Origin: CAZKUN01 sp964555935
GTDB lineage: Bacteria; Armatimonadota; Zipacnadia; Zipacnadales; VGFC01
Direction of reading: 5' to 3'
DNA: 64,000 bases
Assembly (NCBI GenBank): GCA_964555935.1
Contig: CAZKUN010000008.1
Location: forward strand, 1-64,000
A model generated the notes under the pieces. It was not told the DNA's origin and ran no database searches. It was given only the letters and a program-made list of their open reading frames with translations. The translations under genes and the position numbers were made by a program. Position 1 is the first letter of the stretch. Every line of letters starts with the position of its first letter. Positions 9,705-20,029 of the stretch are shown piece by piece.

Positions 9705-12638
9705 ATGCGCGCTTTCACCACGTGCCTGCTGGCGACAGCCATTGCTGTCGCCCACCCGCAAGGAGATGTTGGTATGAACGACCATGTGCCCGAGAACCTG
9801 TACACGGGCGAGCTGATCTCATATCCAGGGCCGTGGAGTTTCGAGATCGGGCGCTCGAGCCTGATCCTCGTGAGGGACTCCGAACTCGAGACCCTCGCCA
9901 ACGATCCCGACGCGGTGCTTGACCTCAGCCTCACCTTCGACAAGCGCGAGGAGAGCCTCCGCCAGGTCTGCGAACGCGCCCAGGCGGCCGGTCAGCGCAC
10001 GTTGGTCCTCTCCTTCGACCACTTCTTCAAACAGTACCGTCCCGGGCAGGATGAGCCGCGCCGGCTGATGCCTGATATGGACGAATACATCGGTCACATC
10101 GCCAACATCAGCCAGTTCGCGCAAGGGTACGGGCTGGGGCTGGAGCTCAGCCTGCTCAGCCCGCTCGAGATCGGCAAGGCCTACGCCAATGCCACGGGCG
10201 AGAGCGGCGTCTGGATGCACTACCGCAAGGGCCTGCGCGATCCCGCCACGGGCGCGTTCAGCGTACAGCTCTGGCGGCAGAAGCAGTGGGTCAACAACAA
10301 AGGCCCGATCGCCATCGCCGACGCGGGCGTGCGGGTCTTCGCGTTCCGCGAGCAGCGTGTCGGCAACACGCCTTACCGGATCGTGGATCCGTCGTGGATC
10401 GTTGAGATCACCGCCGGCATCGAGGTCGAGGAATATGAGAACACCAACGCCGACCGAGGCGACTACAAAGCGACGCGCATCCGGGTCTCCGGCGCAGGCG
10501 GACCAGAAGGACTCGACCGCGTGATCGTCGTCCAGCAATACTCGACGCCCGAGATGGACTACTTCAGCGAGAAAGCTCTCCCCTATCTCACGGAACTCGT
10601 CGACAGGTACGCCGACGCCGGCGTGAAGCTCAACGCGCTCTACGCCGACGAGATGCACATCCAGCAGGACTGGGGTTACTTCAACCACCATGACAACGGC
10701 GAGTTCGCGATGCGCTACGTGAGCCCCGGCCTCGCCGATCAATTCGCCGAGGCGTATGGCGACGAGTTCCGCGACTTCGCGAAGTACATGCTCTACTTCG
10801 CCTATGGCCAGGAAGGCCACGCGAACGATCTGAGCGCAAAGCGAGGCATCCAGCATGTCTTCGGCGCGTCGCCCGAGGACATTCGCCGCACGGCGCTCTT
10901 CCGGTCGCGCTACTACAAGCTGTTGCAGGACGGCGTGGTCGATCTCTTCGTCGCCGCGAGGCGCCACGCCGAGAAACGGATGGGCCACCTTCTCGACGCC
11001 CGTGCCCACGCCACATGGGCCGAAAGCCCGACGATCGACCAGTGGGACGTGGGCAACGATCACAGCCCGCGGAACCGGTACGAGTACACCTCAAACTTCG
11101 TGTGGTCAAACACCGTCCACCAGGCCGCGGCGGCATGTCACGACTATTTCAGGTGGGGTGACTTCCTCACCGGAGGCGGCAACGACCACGCCGAGGGCGG
11201 CTGGATCGATCGCGATTACATGGCGCTCGCGCTGGCCTGTTCCACGGGCACCATCAACGACATCCCCTTCAGTTACGCGGCGGCGTGGGGCATGCCGAGG
11301 GCGATCGGGCACCGGCGCCACGCGCTCGCGATTACCTACGGAACGGCCACAGGCTTCTACGCCGCCGTGCAGGAGATGCAGCACCGCGATGTCGACGTGC
11401 TCATGCTCTACCCGCTCGACCTCGTCGCGGTTGAGGAGCGCTTCGGCTCGTGGATGAACCAATACGGCTACGCGAACCAGATCACCCAGGCGAAACTCGT
11501 CGAGCTGGGCACGGTTCGGGATGGTGCCATCGAACTCGCGGGTAGACGCTTCGCGACGCTCGTCGCGACCTTTGAGCCCTTCCCGAGCGAGGCGCTCCTG
11601 GCGATGATGAAGGACCTCGCCGAGAGTGGCGGGCGGGCCGTCTGGTCCGGACCGCCGCCCGTCCTCACCGCCGACGGCCGCGATGCCCTGACGCCGTGGA
11701 TGGAGCTGTTTGGCGTTGCCTACGAGCCGGGACAGGATGAGGGGCTTCTGGCACCCGGGCGAATCGTCGCCTTCGAAGGCACGCTGGCCGACGTCGCGCC
11801 CCAGACCATCCTCACCGACTTCCTCGTCGACCGGATCTACGCCGTCGCGCCGAATGAAGGGACCGAGACCGTGGCGCGCGCGAAGGACTTCATCATCGGC
11901 ACGTTTCGCGCGCTCGCATCCGGCGGCAGCGCCACATTCCTGGGCTACCGACCGCGCGATGATCAATCACAGAGCCTGGGCTACGACGTCCGGAACTGGT
12001 TTGAGGTCCTCAGCGCAACCGGGGCCTATCCGGGCGACGACAACACGGAGCGCCTCTCGCGCGTGGGCGATCTCCTCGCGTGCCGGTTCCCGAATGGCAC
12101 GATCAGCGTCTGCAACCACCTGCGCGAGCTGGCTGAGGGCTGGCCGGGCGGCTTCGCGCGCGACGCTGAGGAGGATGCGAAATACATCGAGGAACACCCG
12201 CTGGATCCGACTGATTTGGCGCTCGAAGGCGTGAAACTGGATGGCCATACCATCGACTACCACGGCGACTACATACTTGCCGTCCGGCCCGATGACGCGG
12301 GCAACATCATCGCATTCGCCGGGCATTGGGCGGACCGAATCACCATCGACGGCCGCGAAACGATCTTCGCGGACAAGCCCATGCAGACAATCTGCTGGGC
12401 GCCGGTCGCGGAGGCGCGGCGAGTGGACGACGGTGCGATCATGCAGATCAAAGCCAACGGCGAGGGCACCGCGCGCATCCCCGCGCCGGGGCTCCCCGAG
12501 AGCGTGAAGCTCTTCGCCGAGGGCCCCACACCTGGAAGCCGGGGCGAGGAGATATCCTTCACGCGCGAGGGCGATACCCTCGTCATCCCCGGCCCGCAGA
12601 AGACGGGCATGCGGTGGATCTACGTCGTGCCCGACTAG
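9705..12638 (+). CDS. Large putative glycoside hydrolase (TIM barrel plus beta-sandwich)
   Basis: A 977-residue protein if translation begins at 9705 (GGAG upstream; weak signal peptide). A second start at 9774 has AAGGAG in front of it and would give a leaderless protein. The N-terminal two thirds look like a glycosidase clan-A TIM barrel: LVLSFDHFF, an acidic active-site-like strand LNALYADEMHIQQDWGYF at about 305-325, and HATWAESPTIDQW. About residues 590-770 resemble the Rossmann-like trimerisation domain of GH42-type enzymes (LVATFEPFPSEALLAMM, GGRAVWSGPPP). A terminal beta-sandwich follows. I cannot assign a GH family. The stop codon overlaps that of the convergent gene in the shared tetranucleotide CTAG. 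Confidence 0.7.
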   Translation: MRAFTTCLLATAIAVAHPQGDVGMNDHVPENLYTGELISYPGPWSFEIGRSSLILVRDSELETLANDPDAVLDLSLTFDKREESLRQVCERAQAAGQRTLVLSFDHFFKQYRPGQDEPRRLMPDMDEYIGHIANISQFAQGYGLGLELSLLSPLEIGKAYANATGESGVWMHYRKGLRDPATGAFSVQLWRQKQWVNNKGPIAIADAGVRVFAFREQRVGNTPYRIVDPSWIVEITAGIEVEEYENTNADRGDYKATRIRVSGAGGPEGLDRVIVVQQYSTPEMDYFSEKALPYLTELVDRYADAGVKLNALYADEMHIQQDWGYFNHHDNGEFAMRYVSPGLADQFAEAYGDEFRDFAKYMLYFAYGQEGHANDLSAKRGIQHVFGASPEDIRRTALFRSRYYKLLQDGVVDLFVAARRHAEKRMGHLLDARAHATWAESPTIDQWDVGNDHSPRNRYEYTSNFVWSNTVHQAAAACHDYFRWGDFLTGGGNDHAEGGWIDRDYMALALACSTGTINDIPFSYAAAWGMPRAIGHRRHALAITYGTATGFYAAVQEMQHRDVDVLMLYPLDLVAVEERFGSWMNQYGYANQITQAKLVELGTVRDGAIELAGRRFATLVATFEPFPSEALLAMMKDLAESGGRAVWSGPPPVLTADGRDALTPWMELFGVAYEPGQDEGLLAPGRIVAFEGTLADVAPQTILTDFLVDRIYAVAPNEGTETVARAKDFIIGTFRALASGGSATFLGYRPRDDQSQSLGYDVRNWFEVLSATGAYPGDDNTERLSRVGDLLACRFPNGTISVCNHLRELAEGWPGGFARDAEEDAKYIEEHPLDPTDLALEGVKLDGHTIDYHGDYILAVRPDDAGNIIAFAGHWADRITIDGRETIFADKPMQTICWAPVAEARRVDDGAIMQIKANGEGTARIPAPGLPESVKLFAEGPTPGSRGEEISFTREGDTLVIPGPQKTGMRWIYVVPD

Positions 12639-15600
12639 CCTTCCGGCACGACGATCGCGTTGTTGCCCTCGTGGATCTCGGCGATCGCGCCGTCTGGGTC
12701 TAGGACCAGTTTCATTCCCGGGCGCGCGCCATCAAGCGATACTTCCGTAACCTTCGGATCCAGGTCGAGCGGCGCGGCGAGAGCCGGGACATCCTTGCTG
12801 GCGACCTGCTCGCCGTCAGCGCCCATCAGCGCCACCGACGTTGCCGGCGCGTCCGCGCCCCCGATGTTATGCACGCGCACTGTCAGCGTACCATCCACCA
12901 GCTCCGTATCCAACTCGCTAATCGCCAGGTCCGGCCGCGCCCAGAGATCGTCGAGTTCCTCAAGCTGGGCCAACTCCAGCACCACCACCGTCTTCGGCGG
13001 CAACGTCAGCGAGACCGGCGCTGCCCGGATGATCTCGACCTCGTCCTCGCGGTCGATCGAGTCCGCCTCATCATCGCCATTCGCGTCGGGACCGAGGGTA
13101 AGCGAGTACCTCCCATGGTCGAGGCCCCAGAACCGAGCATTCCCGGTCATCGGCTCATCCGTGAAGTTGTAGAGCAAGACCTTGAATTCATCCGCGCCCG
13201 CGCGCAGCACGAACGCCGCGTAGTCCGTCCCAAAGCCCCCCCCAACTCACCGCGTGCGTGTGGTCGTACTTGTTTCGCGTCGCGAATCCACCGGTATAGA
13301 CCTGAGCCACGTAGTCCATCACGTCACTCATGAACACGCGGTCGGTGAACACATCCGCGTCGGTGTACATCGTCCCGAAGCGCTGGAGTTCGGCGATGTT
13401 CGCCTTCAGCGCGTCGATGATGGCGGCGCGGTCACCCAGCGCGAGCGCCGCGGTGAGCGGGTTGCCGCGTAAGACGCCATCCTTCTCCGCCACGCCGTCG
13501 AGCGCGCCGCTCTGCCAGAGCTCCGGCACGAACCGCCGCGCGGGCCACGTGTCCTCGTCGCGATTCCAGAAGTCAAAGTACGGCGCGATGAATCGGAGAT
13601 CGTCCGTCAGCCGGTAGAGGAATCGATGCGCCGATCCCTGCCCACCGTACCCGCCATATAGCGCCCGCTGGCTCGTGGCAGTGGCTTCCTCCTTCGCCAC
13701 ATCAACCGACGTCGCGTACTCCCCGGGGACTTGGTGTTCCAGCCAGCCGTCGGCCCATTCGGTGAGGTATTCGACCACCTTCGGGCTGCCGTTGTACCAC
13801 GCGACCTCGAAGGACGGGTGGAACATCAGCGGGTGAGCGTGACCATCGACACCCAGCTCGCGGTCGATACGGAGGTCCTCGGCGCCGCAATCCTGATTCG
13901 TGAAGTGACGGTGACCGAGGTCGGTCACGGTTGTCAGCCCGGGCGCGGACTTGGCGGCCAGCAGGCAGCGCTCGAAGTAGACCGGATCGCCATAGAACCA
14001 GTAAGTCATCAACGCTTCCTGGTTGACGCCCTCCTCGTAGGCGTGGAGCGGGTCCATCGTACGGCGGTTCAGACCCGCCTCGAGGTTCTCGAGTTCGGCC
14101 ATCTCCGCGAGGGCGCGATTGGCTTCGCCGAGCTGCGCCGCGACGCCGTCATTCTCGAAGAACCGCAGATCGATGAAGTTCTGGTACCAGTCAGAGTCAT
14201 CCCCGACCAACCCGCCCAACTCGCCCGTCGGGACCAGCCGGTTGTCCATCCACCACTTCGCGACGTCGCGTACCTGAAGCCACGCCTGCCGCGCGAGAAC
14301 CGCCCACTCCGGCGCGCCGGGCGCGTCGTCGATGGTCGGTTCGAAGGGCTCCAGATCGCGAACGCGTCGCCAGAACCACTCGTCATAGCAGCGGACCGTG
14401 TCGTCGTCCGGGCCGAGCGCCCTGGCGTGGGCGATGGTCTCGGCGAGATCAACCACGCCACGTCCCCAATCATTCGTCTCGGCCCACAGCTTGATGTCCT
14501 CGCCCTTGAACGTGCCCCATTGACGCGCCTCGCTCAACTCGCAGAAGATGCCCTTCATGAGGAGCTTGCGGTAGGCGAGAGCCTCGGCCGTGGCGGGCTC
14601 GGTATCAGTCGTGCGGAGGCCGATCGTCGCCTCCGTGACCGTGACCCGCGCCCCAAAAGTGAGCGAGACCCACAGCGTGTCGAGGGGGCCGACGATCTGG
14701 TCCGGGAAGTCCATGACGACGGAGACGGTGTTTGGGTCCTCGATGGTCAGGTCCGCGCTCATCAACTCCCCGCGCGGGTTGAGCGGATCCTGGACGGCCA
14801 CCGTCAGCGGGCACGAAGTTGGCGCGCCCGCGAGGTTCAGTGATACGAACACGCTGTCCAGCGCAAGACCGTCCTCTGGCGGCCGCCCCATGAGATGCAC
14901 GGTCTGCTTTGCCGGAGCGTCGAAGGACGGCGCAGGCGACATGGGGTGAACCGTCCGGTCGTCCTCGCCGAAGCGCCTGTCGAGCTGCGCGCGCGCGTCT
15001 GGCGGGGGCTCAGCCGCTCCATCAGCCAGTCCGAAGGTCCAACTCGGCGAGCCAGCCTGCGAGCTGACCCTCAGGAACTGCACGTCCGCAATCAGCCCGT
15101 CCTCGATCTCGAAGAAGCTGAATCGGTCGCCAGAGACGCGTTCGGGGAAGACCACGCGCGAGGTCTTCGCCCGGCCTTTGAACTCATGAACGAGCGGCGC
15201 CGCGCCGGGGTCGTCGTAGGCATCCGCGCCCTGGTAGAGCTTCACCTTCGCGCCGTTGCGGATGATGACAGCATCGACGCCTTCGGAATCGGCGAGCGTG
15301 ACGTGCAGGCCGTCGTTGTCCTTGTAGTGGTAGCCAACGCCGGCTCCCGCGCCGCCCATCCCGTATTCCCATGGGCTCATGTTCCACGAGTAGCTGTCGA
15401 GGCGACCGTCGACCGGCGCGACGACGAACCCGCGCAGCGCTCGGCAGTCGGTGACCGGCACCTTCTTGACGGTGGTGATCTCCCCAGACGCCAGCGCGAT
15501 CGCGGGGCCGTCGGCCTCGAAGGCAACCTCTTCGGAGACCCGCAGGTCGGCGATGAGAACCTCGCCGATGCCCTGGGATTCCGTGTTGCCGATGATCAGC

Positions 15601-16622
15601 AACGCGCTGCCCGTCTCGCCCGTGGGGAACGTGACTTCGAGATCCTGGTACTCCTCGCCTGGGCGCGAGTTGACGGTGTAGGCCGTCGTGGTCTCGCCGG
15701 CGCGCTTGGCGGTGCGCGAGCGGAGGTATACGGTCGCCTCGCCCTTGACTCGCGCGCTCAGCCGGTACGCCGCGTTGGGTTTGAGTTGGAGGTTGTGCTG
15801 CCCGGTGGAGTAACGTCCGGGCGCGTCGAAGCGGATGACCGCGTGTCCGCCATCGTCGACCGACGAGAACAGCGCGGCGTCGTTCTCGCCGAAATGCCAG
15901 TCAACCGGGAGGCCGTCCTGCTGCTCGGCCATGTCGGGGTTTGAGAGCAGGTTCGCGGTCTCGAAGTAGAGCCGCCCAAAGCCCTCAGCGCCCGCGTATC
16001 GCGACTTCGGCGGCCAGGTGCTGAGCGCCGGACTGCCGCTCACATAGTCCTCGCGGCCGATCTTGAGTTGGAGCATCTCTCCGGGCTTCGGAGCCTCAAG
16101 CCCGATCTCGGCAAACGGGATCGCGGCCTCCACCGTCCATGAGTCCGTGCCGATCTCCCCCGCCGCCGACCACTCGAGCGGGTCATCGGCAGCGCCGCCC
16201 GGACGGTGTCGGACGGCCTGTTGGTGTCCCTTCGCGTTCACGATGAACTGGTCAAAGTTGAGCTGATTCGTGCCCGCGCGCAGCCAGATCTCAATGCAGT
16301 CGTCCTGCCAGACCTCGCCGCCCGGTACCTGCGCCAACTGCAACTTGCCCGGCTCGGGCTCGGCGCAGGTCACGCCGAGGTATAGCTGCCCATCATCGAA
16401 GCATGCGCGAGCAACGATCGGCTTGGCGACGGGTTCGTCGCTGAGGGGCAGCGTGAAGCCCTTTACCACAGCCGCATCCTGCCAGCACGCGTCGTCGAGC
16501 GTGCCGTCAATGTCTGGCGCGGCGACGGCGCGGTTGCAAGTGACCTCGCCGTCCTGAGCAGAGCAAGCGCTGACGGCCAATGCGCTGACGAGAATGAGAA
16601 GCAATACCGGGGAGCGATGCAT
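12635..16622 (-). CDS. Very large CBM9/CARDB lipoprotein with helical toroid domain, one frameshift
   Basis: About 1328 residues once one base is removed from the run of eight C at 13236-13243 (G in coding sense); without that the protein ends after SWGGLWDG and the C-terminal 191 residues are separate. The start at 16622 gives a lipoprotein signal (MHRSPVLLLILVSALAVSAC, Cys20). Domains in order: CBM9/DOMON-like (DIDGTLDDACWQDA, DDCIEIWLR) at about 30-230; a CenC-like sandwich (LLSNPDM) at 230-380; further sandwich modules; a helical segment with tryptophan-rich toroid character at 700-1130; and a CARDB adhesion domain (RPDLAISELD, VRVHNIGG) at the C-terminus. Probably a surface-anchored glycan-processing or glycan-binding protein; the catalytic family is not recognised. 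Confidence 0.7.
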
Positions 16623-16752
16623 GGGGCAGGACCTCCGTGGCGTCGATGACAGCGGTACTTCGGCTAGCGCCACCCACGGACCTGCGCGAGAGGACGTTCG
16701 CGCGCCGCGGTGAACATCTACGAACACCACCACCCACTGGGAGGATCGCACC

Positions 16753-17469
16753 ATGCGCGTGATGGCATTTGAGGCCCATCCGGACGATATCGATCACTTC
16801 TGCGCGGGGACGCTGGCGAAATACGCGGCATCCGGGGCCGACATCGCGGTGGTGGTGATGACTGACGGCAGCGGCGGCTCGCCCGATAGGCCCGTCGAGG
16901 AGATCGCCCGCATCCGCGAGGCCGAGACCCGCGCATCCGCCGCCGTGATCGGCGCCGAGGTCTTCTGGATGGGCTATCGCGATGCGTTCCTGTTCAATGG
17001 CCCGGAGATCCGCACGCATGCCATCGACATAATCCGCCAGTTCCGGCCGGATGTGATCCTGACGCTCGACCGAGATAACGACTATCACCCGGATCATCTC
17101 GCGTGCGGTCAGATCGTCTGGGACACGCACGTGCTTGTCACCGTCCCAAACATCGACACGGGGACGCCGCCGTGCGAGACGATCCCCGAGATCTTCTACA
17201 TGGACACGCCGGCGGGCATCAACTTCGTGCCCGAGTTCTACGTCGATACCACCGACCACTGGGAAGAGAAGAAGCGGATGGTGCTCTGCCACGAGAGTCA
17301 GGAGGAGTGGTGCCAGGACCAGTACGGCGTCTCGCTGGTGGACAACGCCGAGGTGCAGTCACGCTTCAGGGGCTACCAGGCCGGATGCCGCCACGCCGAG
17401 GCCTTCCGCAAGCCCCGATTCTTCCCGCAGAAGACCAGCCCCGGTGGGTTGCTTCCCGTTGTGGAATAG
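16753..17469 (+). CDS. PIG-L family deacetylase
   Basis: A 238-residue LmbE/PIG-L-type zinc deacetylase with the N-terminal metal motif AHPDD (residues 8-12) and the second motif HPDH (YHPDHLACG). Members remove the N-acetyl group of GlcNAc-type sugars in mycothiol, GPI or bacillithiol synthesis, or process antibiotics. No signal peptide, so cytosolic. GGGAGGATC stands at ideal spacing before ATG. The stop codon lies at the edge of a 24-nt inverted-repeat element that separates it from the convergent sulfatase gene. In this glycan-rich neighbourhood an amino-sugar deacetylase fits, but the substrate is unknown. Confidence 0.92.
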   Translation: MRVMAFEAHPDDIDHFCAGTLAKYAASGADIAVVVMTDGSGGSPDRPVEEIARIREAETRASAAVIGAEVFWMGYRDAFLFNGPEIRTHAIDIIRQFRPDVILTLDRDNDYHPDHLACGQIVWDTHVLVTVPNIDTGTPPCETIPEIFYMDTPAGINFVPEFYVDTTDHWEEKKRMVLCHESQEEWCQDQYGVSLVDNAEVQSRFRGYQAGCRHAEAFRKPRFFPQKTSPGGLLPVVE

Positions 17470-17558
17470 AAACTAGGGACAGTTCCCTATTTCCTGAATC
17501 AGGCTGTATGGCCCCTCTACGAGCAAAATCCGGTAATAGGGAACTGTCCCTAGTTTCT
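17468..17558. repeat. Inverted-repeat element A between convergent genes
   Basis: Two perfectly complementary 24-nt arms (17468-17491 and 17535-17558) enclose a 43-nt loop. The arm contains TAGGGACAG (17474-17482) and its complement CTGTCCCTA (17544-17552). It overlaps the PIG-L stop codon and ends 6 bp before the sulfatase stop, so it can act as a bidirectional terminator. The core and size match element B at 22163-22257, so this is a dispersed REP/MITE-like repeat rather than an isolated hairpin. No transposase is adjacent. Confidence 0.9.
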
Positions 17559-17564
17559 GGCGGG

Positions 17565-18935
17565 TCACTCCCACCGCTCATTGGTGAACTGCTGGCCCAG
17601 CATCAGCATCCCCGTCTCGGGATCGCGCTCCCCCGTGTCGAAGGGGTCCTGCGTGTCGGTCATCCACTGCTGAAGCCGTGACTCGAGCGACGCCTGAAGC
17701 TGGGCGTGCTTGGGATCGCCCGCGAGGTTACGCATCTCCCAGGGGTCGGCCTCGCGGTCGAACAGCATCGGCCCGTATTCCTCATCATGCCATCGAGCGT
17801 AGACATGCCGCTCCGTGCGCAACCCCCGCCAGTAGCCGACCCACGGGCCCCGATGCGGCCAGCCGGGGCCGAGGATCTGCAGGTACGCCGAATCTGGCGA
17901 CGGGCCGTCATCGCCCGTGACGACATGGGCCAAGTTCGTTCCTTGCACTCCCTCGGGCGCATCCACACCACACAGCGACAGCAGCGTGGGCATCACGTCG
18001 ACGCTATTGAGAAGCGTGCCAGAGCGCCGTCCGCCCGGGCACCCCTCGGGCCAGCGCGCGATGAACGGGATGTGGACTGACTCATCATACGGCGTCGCCT
18101 TCGACGCGCGCCGCGATGGGTGCATCCAGGTGTCGAAGGGCTTGCCATAGCCGTGACTGCTCAGGTGGTCGCCATGGTCGGACGAGAAGCACAGGATCGT
18201 GTTCTCGGCGATGCCCAGCCGGTCAAGAGCCGCCACCACGCGCCCCATCTGAGCGTCGAGAGCCGACATGTTGCCGTAGTAGTCGGCGAGTTCCTGGCGC
18301 GCGAAGGCCTCCATCTGGACGGGCACGTTGGGCGGGAGGTCCACGTCAGCCGGATCGTACACGTCAAACTCAGCGGGGTATTGATCGTAAGGCCAGTGGG
18401 GCGGACCCCAACTCAGGACCAAGGCGAAGGGCGAGTTGCTATCGGCGACGTGCTCGTCGATGAAGCGAATGGCCAGGTCGGTCTCGCCCTCCGGTGCCCA
18501 CGTCTCGAAGGGGAACGGGCCCGTCTGGTCGATGAAGTAATGCTGATTGTAGTAGTTGTGCTGGCAATTGTGCCCGGCGATCGTATCGAACCCAAACCGC
18601 TCGCCCGGCGCGTACGGGCCGTACCCGAGATGACACTTGCCGACATACGCGCTGCGATAGCCGGCCTCGCGCAATGCGCTCGGCAGCGTCACCTCGCCGG
18701 GGTTGAGGCGGTACTCGTTGTCGACGACTCCGTTGGCATGAGCATACCGACCCGTCAGGAGTTGACCGCGATATGGCGAGCAGATGGGGCACCCGCTGAA
18801 CGCCTGGTCGAAGACGACGCCCTCGGCGGCGAGCGCGTCGATGTTGGGGGTCCGCACGACTCGGTTGCCGCTGCACCCGACCGCCGTGTAGCGGAGTTGG
18901 TCGGCGAATATGAAGACGATGTTGGGCTTGCTGAT
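17565..18935 (-). CDS. Sulfatase with apparent ATC start codon
   Basis: A formylglycine-dependent arylsulfatase-type enzyme. The first in-frame standard start (GTG 18857) would delete the metal-binding strand. Upstream, in the same frame, the protein reads SKPNIVFIFADQLRYTAVGCSGN, the normal sulfatase N-terminus, back to an ATC codon at 18933-18935. A near-perfect ribosome site (GAGGTGA, 18942-18948) sits 6 nt before that ATC, and an in-frame TGA lies two codons further up. From ATC the protein has 456 residues. The sulfatase signature is CSPYR (Cys52, to be converted to formylglycine) followed by GQLLTGRYAHANG. No signal peptide. The upstream WD40-papain stop lies 12 bp before the start. Confidence 0.88.
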   Translation of the reverse strand: MSKPNIVFIFADQLRYTAVGCSGNRVVRTPNIDALAAEGVVFDQAFSGCPICSPYRGQLLTGRYAHANGVVDNEYRLNPGEVTLPSALREAGYRSAYVGKCHLGYGPYAPGERFGFDTIAGHNCQHNYYNQHYFIDQTGPFPFETWAPEGETDLAIRFIDEHVADSNSPFALVLSWGPPHWPYDQYPAEFDVYDPADVDLPPNVPVQMEAFARQELADYYGNMSALDAQMGRVVAALDRLGIAENTILCFSSDHGDHLSSHGYGKPFDTWMHPSRRASKATPYDESVHIPFIARWPEGCPGGRRSGTLLNSVDVMPTLLSLCGVDAPEGVQGTNLAHVVTGDDGPSPDSAYLQILGPGWPHRGPWVGYWRGLRTERHVYARWHDEEYGPMLFDREADPWEMRNLAGDPKHAQLQASLESRLQQWMTDTQDPFDTGERDPETGMLMLGQQFTNERWE

Positions 18936-18941
18936 GGCGCG

Positions 18942-18948
18942 TCACCTC
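18942..18948 (-). promoter_or_regulatory. Strong ribosome-binding site deciding the sulfatase start
   Basis: GAGGTGA on the minus strand, matching the anti-Shine-Dalgarno 3' end, separated by CGCGCC (6 nt) from the ATC codon at 18935. It overlaps the TGA stop of the upstream WD40-papain gene. Its position points to ATC, not the GTG 26 codons further in, as the initiation codon. Confidence 0.75.
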
Positions 18949-20029
18949 ATGGCTGGAACAGGTCGCTCACCGGCTCCGGATCGCCCGTCAACTCGACCCA
19001 GAAGACATCGTAGCACTCCTCGCGCACCCAGCTATACGGGACCTCGCTGTACGCGCCGAGGCTCGAATCGCGCGTGATGAACCAGCCCTCGCCGGGATGG
19101 TCCGGATCGTCCGCGTAGCCGACGAGCATCCGGCTGTGGCTACTGCCGACCGCTACCGGAAGTCCGGACCGAAGCACGCGTTTGGCTTCGTCAAGCTGCT
19201 CAACCGTCACGCCCGCCTCGCGGGACCAGGGCCGGATCCAGTGGACCTCAAAGCCGACAGCCTTGACTTGTTCCGCATGGGCCTTCACGTCAGCGGACGG
19301 GTCGAGATCCGCGTCGAACTCTTTCGCGTACGGCAGGTCGGCTTCCGGTCCGATGCCGAACTTCTCATATCCCTTCAGCAGGTCATGGAAGAAGCCGCCG
19401 TCGCCGAAGTGCCCGATCGCGACGTTCGACGCCCAGTTGAGGAATTCGGTGCTCATCGGCGTTGCCCGATCGAGACCGCGGCTGAGCGCGAACTCGAACG
19501 CGCCCGTGGTCGTGAATGCAGAGCAAGTCCCGCGCGGCCCTTGGCGAACGGGCCAGAGATCCCAGCGCTCGTACGTCGGCCGCAGATCGACGTGACGGCC
19601 AGGAATCCGCAGATTCGGCGACATGCGCTCCCAGTCCCAGTCGACAGGCGTGCCCTCGGCGTCGCACGTGGTGAGCGTGGCGCCATCGGCGGAGAATGCC
19701 GCGCACGTTCCGGCGGGCGTGATCAGCCGGAGCAGGTCGCCGCTCGCCACATCCCACAGCCGCAGCCGGCCATCGGCGCAAGCCGTCACGGCCATCTGTC
19801 CATCCGGCGAGAAGGCGACCTGCGTGACGGCTTTGCCATGTCCCGTCAGCGTGTGGAGCAACTCGCCCGTTGCACCGTCCCACAGCCGGGCATGACGCCC
19901 CTCGTGGCCGGTCAGCTTCACGCCGCCGTCAGGGGAGTAAGCCAGCAGACGCACGCCGCCTTGCGTGCCGGCGAGTGGAGTCAAGAGCAGGGCCAGCCCT
20001 ACACACCACGTGACGCGCGTCATGATCAT
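18947..20029 (-). CDS. WD40 repeat protein fused to papain-like (C1) peptidase domain
   Basis: 360 residues from ATG 20029 (AAGGGAA upstream); an in-frame start at 20050 lacks support. A signal peptide (MIMTRVTWCVGLALLLTPLAGTQG) is followed by two or three WD40 blades (LLAYSPDGGVKLTGH, VAFSPDGQMAVTACADGRLRLWD). From residue about 140 a C1-type cysteine peptidase core begins: RQGPRGTCSAF (Gln163, Cys169), then His298 in GSSHSRMLVGYADD, and FITRDSSLG where papain has an Asn-Ser-Trp-Gly, so the third catalytic residue appears to be Asp321 rather than Asn. Secreted or periplasmic. The propeller is too short to close alone and may be a truncated substrate- or partner-binding module. Confidence 0.85.
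   Translation of the reverse strand: MIMTRVTWCVGLALLLTPLAGTQGGVRLLAYSPDGGVKLTGHEGRHARLWDGATGELLHTLTGHGKAVTQVAFSPDGQMAVTACADGRLRLWDVASGDLLRLITPAGTCAAFSADGATLTTCDAEGTPVDWDWERMSPNLRIPGRHVDLRPTYERWDLWPVRQGPRGTCSAFTTTGAFEFALSRGLDRATPMSTEFLNWASNVAIGHFGDGGFFHDLLKGYEKFGIGPEADLPYAKEFDADLDPSADVKAHAEQVKAVGFEVHWIRPWSREAGVTVEQLDEAKRVLRSGLPVAVGSSHSRMLVGYADDPDHPGEGWFITRDSSLGAYSEVPYSWVREECYDVFWVELTGDPEPVSDLFQP

Noticed and set aside
9819..11063. 414-residue open frame on the minus strand
   Set aside because: Shadow of the 9705-12638 gene in high-GC DNA; composition rich in Arg/Asp/Val without any domain or start signal.
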